DNA of 64,000 nucleotides from Astropecten irregularis (taxonomy: Eukaryota; Echinodermata; Asteroidea; Paxillosida; Astropectinidae), in the NCBI GenBank assembly GCA_963971285.1, contig OZ020262.1:8810745-8874744 (forward strand), written 5' to 3'. The notes beneath the pieces were generated by a model. That model worked only from the letters and a program-made list of their open reading frames with translations, searched no databases and was not told where the DNA came from. The translations under genes were made by a program, and so were the position numbers. Below, piece by piece: positions 59,113 through 64,000 of this stretch. Position 1 is the stretch's first letter. Each line of letters begins with the position of its first letter.

Positions 59113-59520
59113 TAAGAAAGGTCACCCTTAAGCACAATGGCCACCTTAATCTCACTTTTAAAGTATAACTGGTCTCTCGTTGGTGTTTTAAGCCTAAATA
59201 TGTAATAATGTTTTTGCAACTTTGAAGAAAAAAGGTCTAGTTTTAATTCTGGGATTTAATTTCAATCAATCATACATGCATAAAATTAGGCTTCCAGTAT
59301 AAATTTGCATTTGCAGTGTATTTTAATCGTGAATAATTAAAAGGAAATTAGATCAACAACAATTTAGAAGACTGCCTTAGCTCATTTAAGCCACTTGGCC
59401 AGTTTGAAGGCACTGCATGATATCTGAGTGCTACAACTCGGGCATTGTAAAGTATGACAATTTGTGACAAATAACTGTTTGTGCTGAACACAATGTGTAT
59501 TAATTATGCGCCGTAGACCT

Positions 59521-59755
59521 GGGGCCATAAAACTGTTAAGCACAACAATGTGCTTAGCACAGAAATGTCTCGCCCAATAAAACAAACCACCATTGAAAAT
59601 TCCATTTGATATTCATGGTCGGTGAACAACAGCCAAAGAACAATCACAGGTGATACACAACACATGGAAATTTGGTTGTTAACCTTGTTTTTATTAAGAC
59701 AGAAATGTCATGCTTAGCAGATTTTTGTGCTTAGCAGTTTTATGAAATTGGCCCC
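59521..59755. mobile_element. GGGGCCAATTTCA-family MITE, copy 5
   Basis: GGGGCCATAAAACTGTTAAG at the left and AGTTTTATGAAATTGGCCCC at the right. The interior is the reverse-oriented relative of copy 2 (CCATTGAAAATTCCATTTGA, GGTGATACACAACACATGGA). Confidence 0.75.
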
Positions 59756-60420
59756 TTGAAACAACCAAAAAACAAAGTTTTTTATTAATACAAATGAGAA
59801 AAAAAGGCAATGCATTTTATTTTAAATTATAATCTTCGTGTTTTGTGAAATTTCTGTGATGGGATGATTGTGTGCTAAGTGAAAGCTGCTATTTATGATG
59901 TAAAACATGGAACATTATGGAGTATGTATGTCATGATATAGGCATATCTTATCGTTATACATTTATTTGGAAATGTGACTATAGGGTGCATATTATTTGG
60001 AAAATAAATTTGGTTTTTAGAGTGATATAATATATGGCTGTTTTGTTTTTAAAATCATTATCTTTTGTTTTAAAATATTTTGGCTAGCAAATAAATAATC
60101 CTTATTCCTTGAAATATTGGATAAGTTTGAGCTTGATAATTACAAAGTGGCGTTTCCAAACATTTCATGAAAACCAAGTCTCATGGTGCCAAAAACCCTG
60201 ACAGTTGAATTTGTGTTCCATTATTTCCATTATAACACAAAGTTTGAAGAAAACTAACACTATTGACTTTTATTATTTTATTTTGAAATACCACATTGTA
60301 GTTAAAAAAAAAAAATGAAAAACTGTGTGACAACAGATAAATACAATTTTATTTTATTTGATATCCACCACGATGAATAACTTTTCAATTTTGTTCGTCT
60401 ATTATTTTTTATTTACTTAT

Positions 60421-60478
60421 TTGGCAAAAGGAAGATACATTAGACAAAATTGGCAAAAGGAAGATACATTAGACAAAA
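60421..60478 (+). repeat. 29-bp direct duplication
   Basis: A unit beginning TTGGCAAAAGGAAGATACAT occurs exactly twice, at 60421 and 60450. Confidence 0.9.
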
Positions 60479-60977
60479 TTTTAGGTAAATGGAGAAAAAA
60501 AGGTAAGTAATGAAAAATACAGTTTTTGAAGTTTCTACTTGACAGTAGAACTTAGACGAGTCTATTTCTACCTCCTATTTTACTTTTTTATTTAAAAAGT
60601 ATAAATATTTTTATATTTCACTGATTAAAGGCCCTTTCCATTAGCAATCACAACATTGGTATCATTTTATGTATAGTGAAACCCGCGAGTACAACATAAT
60701 TTTATATTAAGTTGTGAATATTTTCTATTGTCATGTAAATAATTTTATATTATGAAAAACTTGATATCATGCGCGTCGTATGCATTGTTGTGAATGTGAT
60801 TGTGGCATTTAATAACCTTTGACCCAGTCACCCATAGTTCCCTGCGTCCATGATGTACTGTGCGCTGCCATTTTGTTAATTTCGTCGCAAGTTCTCGATT
60901 TCCACACGAGCTTTTTCACGTTTTTCCCGTCTGTTTCTCGTCGAAATTGGGCCATTCTGGTGGCCTTACCCTAGGTC

Positions 60978-61001
60978 ATGAATGCCTCTCACACGCAATG
61001 A
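60978..61001 (+). promoter_or_regulatory. Short upstream reading frame overlapping the CUL4 start
   Basis: ATG at 60978 opens a 7-codon frame (MNASHTQ, stop at 60999-61001) that overlaps the CUL4 ATG at 60982 in another frame. If the transcript starts upstream, this could lower initiation at the main start. Confidence 0.5.
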
Positions 61002-63954
61002 GCAGAATTCACCCCTGAAACCAGATTTGGAGATTGGGCCGAGAAAAAGACGATCTTCGGGAAACAACCACCATCATCATAACCCGGACAGGAAAAGAAC
61101 AAGGGAAGATTTGTTTGAAGGAGACGAAAACAACATCATCATGGGGGAAGCTCCTAAACGGGCGAACTTTTCGGCACTAAGCCCTTCAAACAACGGGTTC
61201 ACTAGCAGGGCATCCCCTCTGGTTAACAGCAAGCCTGGAAGCTCGAAAAAGCTTGTAATTAAGAATTTCAAAGGTGGGATTTGTTTATTTCATGTCAAAC
61301 TTGTTACATAAAATGTTGATTGGAGATCTAGGCCTATGTGAATTGAAATGTGCAGGCATCCAGAGCTGATTCCTTGGTTCAAGTTGTCGGGGATTGTGGA
61401 CAAGTGGGGCCCAAAACTGTAAAGGAAATTCTTCATAGCTTCTACTGCTCCAAAATGATATTTTTGACTTTCAGCAAACCCAATTTTCTAACCCGCTTGT
61501 TGCGAACTTAAAAACAGCCCGTCAGTTGCGTGATGTCTGGCTAGTCTGGTACCCATAAAGGTACCCATAAAGTGCGTAATTCGGTGAAGGGCAAGCCAAA
61601 TTAAAAGTAATTTACTTATTTCTACAAGCCCCGACAAAAAATCATTCATATTCATGATTAATTGCGGTACCCGCCGCGATATCGTAAGCGAAGAATTGTT
61701 ACTTAATACATTAAAAGATTCTATGAAATTGGGCCCTGCGCACAAATTAACTTTGGAAAAAGTTGAAAAAGATAATTAACATCAACCCCACCCCTCTCTT
61801 CCCCTGAAAAACCTGAAAAGTATAAATTCTTCTCATTATTTCATTGATAATATTTATTTATTGTGCTTGTGTAATATCTCAACAGTGAGGCCTGAACTAC
61901 CAGAGAACTACCAGGAACAGACATGGCAACGTCTTAAAGAAGCAGTTGAAGCCATCCATAACAGCCGCCCCATCAAATACAGTCTGGAAGAACTCTACCA
62001 AGCCGTGGAAAACATGTGCTCGCATAAGATGTCTGCTGCCCTCTACGACAAGTTGAAAATAGTTTGCGAGTCTCACGTCAGGTCGCAGATCGGGCAATAT
62101 ACCGGATATCCTTTGCTTTGAACGTTCATGTAAATTGCAAGATATAATGTAAAGTAATAGGATTTGTGGTGACACCATGTGACATATATCTCTTTTGTGA
62201 ATATGGGGTGGCTCTGAAAAGAGCCGGTTAACTCAACGTTTCGATCAGTATGCTCTGGCCGTCTTCAGGAGAATAATGTTACCACAAAACCTATTACTTT
62301 ATGTACTTCCAGCAATGCATAGCCTCAAATCTAAGTTAAGATATGACATTCTGTATTATTCTTCATTCTATCTCTAGATACCACAACAGAAAAGTCCACA
62401 GTTGTTTCATCGTAAGAATCTCATTTTAAGTCATTGAAAAGTCAACAAACTTGGTAAAAATTGACTTGAGCGGGATTGGAACCAGCGACCTCCAGAATAC
62501 TGTACCGGCTCTCTGTCAGATTCCCTTGTGGTTATTTGATGATTATATCTTGTTTTAAGGGTTAAAAAATTGCAACTCTTGTAAATTATGATTCAGGTGA
62601 CATATTCTGTTCTCTTACATCTTGGGTGATATGAATCAGGCTTTAAAATGTTAATTTTTCTTGGTCTTTGATGATTATACATTTCTTAACTCTTACTCAC
62701 TGACATGCTAGACAGCTTGTCATATCTTAAACAGCTTAATACATGCTGGCTGGACCACTGTAGACAAATGGTAAGTTTGTGTATATGAAGAATACTATTT
62801 TTACTTTGTTCAATGCAGATATGTGCGATATCCATGCTATACAATTTTATCTTTTATGCAAATTAGGCTTGCCTTCGTCGACGTTGATGAGCACTGCTTA
62901 CTGAATGCTTGTTGAGTGCACATAAACAAATCATGCGCTGGCTCAGGTGGGATTCGAACCCACGACCTTCTGTTTACTAGTGTAGATGCCATACGGCTAG
63001 GCCACCGAGCTAGCTGGGGTCAGCGGGGTGAATCGAATCCAATATAGCGGCTGGTACCGCAATTAATCATGAAAATCCCATCTGAGCCAGCGCATGATTT
63101 GTTCATGTGCACTCAACAAGCACTGAGTATGCAGTGCTCATCTACATCGGTGAATGGCAAGCCTAATTTCCATAATTCTATTGCTCCGACGAAAAATATT
63201 CATATTTCTTCATTTATATCTTTATTTATATGGACATGTGATGATATTGTTACTTGAGATTTCTTAACTCTTGTTATGTACCAATTTCTTCTTTTTTATT
63301 TGTAGATTATGATCAGAAGTATATTCCTCTTTCTTGATAGGACATATGTCCTTCAAAACTCCTTTGTATCTTCTCTCTGGTAAGTGGTTGGCTAAATTTG
63401 TCATCCTTCTTTATTTTTATTCTTTATTTTTAATTGAGTTGGGTTTTGCTATTTTCTCGTGACTCAGATGTCCGATTGACATCCAACTTTCACACGTTTA
63501 TCAATTCATGTACATTCTGGATTAGACAAAGTGTGAGTGCTGGTATGTCCCATTTACCAATGTTGCACACCCCCTTTAAGTGTGTTCCTTGGAGTAATTT
63601 GATCCGTCAATCACAGCCGTGCCAAGTAAGACCTGAAATAGTGATTACCCCTTGTCCATTAGAAGGGTGATTTGATTCTCAACCGTCGTTATTTTCCGTA
63701 GGGATATGGGTCTGGATTTATTCCGCACTCACATCATCAGTAACAAGACAGTACAGCAACGGACCGTAGACGGACTCCTACTTCTCATAGAGAGCGAGAG
63801 GGGCGGAGACGTTGTTGATCATAGTCTTCTTAAGAGCCTTCTCAGGATGCTGTCAGATCTTCAAATCTACCAGGAGGCATTTGAGAGGAAATTTCTGGAT
63901 GCGACAAAACGGCTGTACGCCGCGGAAGGACAACAACTGATGCAAGAAAGAGAT
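60982..63954 (+). CDS. CUL4: Cullin-4, N-terminal part (five exons; continues beyond the window)
   Basis: Scaffold of the CRL4 ubiquitin ligase: the N-terminus binds the DDB1 adaptor and the missing C-terminus binds RBX1 and carries the NEDD8 site. Exons: 60982-61273, 61886-62105, 62701-62770, 63306-63379, 63702-63954 (303 aa). Residues 1-88 are a poorly conserved, basic leader with candidate nuclear signals PRKRR (20-24) and DRKRTR (36-41) and a His4 run (30-33), longer than in short CUL4A forms. KKLVIKNFK (89-97) starts the conserved core; then [72 protein letters not shown] and [15 protein letters not shown], all diagnostic of CUL4 cullin repeats 1-2. Phases agree only if intron 2 is an AT-AC intron. 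The last donor (GTAAGT) is at 63955. Identification is firm; vertebrate CUL4A/CUL4B split does not apply. Confidence 0.95.
62230..62272 (-). ncRNA. Hammerhead-ribozyme-like motif, copy 3
   Basis: On the minus strand: CTC, CTGAAGA (62268-62262), a weak stem candidate (CAG/CTG), GAAA (62242-62239), CGTT, then GAG pairing with CTC. ACACCATGTGA is about 60 bases away on the plus strand, like the ACACCATGTAAT beside copy 2. It is less convincing than copies 1 and 2. Inside the CUL4 AT-AC intron. Confidence 0.3.
62434..62550 (-). repeat. SINE, AGCTCAGTTGG family, minus-strand copy
   Basis: Plus-strand TCATTGAAAAGTCAACAAAC, GATTGGAACCAGCGACCTCC and AGAATACTGTACCGGCTCTC are the reverse of the family's tail, B-box side and middle; the head end is truncated. 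The following CCCTTGTGGTTATTTGATGA also flanks the copies at 41178 and 44945. Confidence 0.6.
62865..63175. mobile_element. Foldback element with a tRNA-like sequence in its loop
   Basis: Left arm TTAGGCTTGCCTTCGTCGAC, GATGAGCACTG, TGTTGAGTGCACATAAACAA, ATCATGCGCTGGCTCAGG; the right arm carries the same blocks inverted (CCTGAGCCAGCGCATGAT, TTGTTCATGTGCACTCAACA, CAGTGCTCATC, GGCAAGCCTAATTT). The loop, on the minus strand, reads GGTGGCCTAGCCGTATGGC and GTGGGTTCGAATCCCAC, a perfect T-arm. In CUL4 intron 3. Confidence 0.65.
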
Positions 63955-63975
63955 GTAAGTACTTCTGGTTTATAG

Positions 63976-64000
63976 ATCTCAACGTTTCAACTAGCCTGCT
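63976..64000 (-). repeat. Truncated hammerhead-like copy 4 at the window edge
   Basis: Minus strand AGCAGGCTAGTTGAAACGTT followed by GAGAT: the 3' part of the copy-2 type motif with GAAACGTT intact. The window ends before the CTGATGA box. In CUL4 intron 5. Confidence 0.4.

Larger units (their letters stand above)
56630..60981. other. Intergenic region between Mondo and CUL4, no gene
   Basis: No coding exon is recognised on either strand. The left third is occupied by long hairpin elements (56818-57043, 57047-57407), the middle by a nested pair (58256-58429 inside material similar to 58200-58240) and a foldback (58451-58815), then 59521-59755. From 59756 to 60780 the DNA is very AT-rich with one 29-bp duplication. 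Confidence 0.7.
62106..62700 (+). other. CUL4: U12-type AT-AC intron of CUL4 (intron 2)
   Basis: Begins ATATCCTTT (62106-62114), the U12 5' splice consensus, and ends in AC at 62699-62700. A branch-point match TTCTTAAC lies at 62683-62690, with its adenosine about 11 bases from the end of the intron. With this intron the protein reads [16 protein letters not shown] across the junction and aligns without gap to the family pattern QF-RED-SLDSVLFLKK. Conventional GT-AG choices break the frame. The intron also hosts the hammerhead-like copy at 62230 and a SINE at 62434-62550. Confidence 0.88.

Noticed and set aside
62106..62121. Exon 2 of CUL4 reading through to the TGA at 62119
   Set aside because: This would truncate the cullin inside repeat 1, whereas the next exons continue the family sequence in frame once the AT-AC intron is removed.

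Overview
Animal nuclear DNA, probably from a marine invertebrate deuterostome; an echinoderm is my best guess, but the species is not determined. The evidence is four multi-exon genes with clean GT-AG introns and metazoan-only families (a Mondo/ChREBP-type bHLH-zipper factor, CREG). The introns are packed with tRNA-derived SINEs and hairpin-type MITEs, and a U12-type intron is present. There are no bacterial features, rRNA genes or CRISPR arrays.

Layout. (1) 1-25509: one tandem satellite with a 1448-bp unit, about 17.6 head-to-tail copies that look identical, entering from outside the window. Each unit carries telomere-like TAGGGTT motifs and a 483-bp inverted-repeat element. (2) 25518-35704 (+): UBXN7, complete, 12 coding exons (571 aa), a p97/VCP adaptor for neddylated cullin ligases. 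Its start codon lies 8 bp after the last satellite base. (3) 35705-39284: untranslated and intergenic DNA with many repeats. (4) 39285-42265 (-): CREG, complete, 5 exons (199 aa), a small secreted glycoprotein. (5) 42266-43021: a head-to-head promoter region shared by CREG and the next gene. (6) 43022-56629 (+): Mondo/MLXIP, complete, 18 exons (1164 aa), with a polyglutamine tract and a 29-unit GHVTP repeat coded by a 15-bp minisatellite that spells E-boxes. (7) 56630-60981: intergenic DNA with large hairpins and MITEs. (8) 60982 to the window end (+): the first five exons of CUL4. Its second intron has the exact U12-type AT-AC signature.

How the genes relate. UBXN7 and CUL4 both belong to cullin-RING ubiquitin ligase biology: UBXN7 binds neddylated cullins through its UIM and recruits p97 through its UBX domain. 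Mondo is a glucose-responsive transcription factor that works with MLX at paired E-boxes. CREG is a secreted or lysosomal protein with no known direct link to the others. Nothing suggests an operon; only the CREG/Mondo pair has an arrangement that implies shared regulation.

Most notable points: the satellite ending at the UBXN7 start codon, the E-box-spelling minisatellite inside an E-box-binding factor, the AT-AC intron of CUL4, and several dispersed copies of a hammerhead-ribozyme-like core. Exon boundaries were read by eye from splice sites, reading phase and protein similarity recalled from family knowledge; no database search was run.
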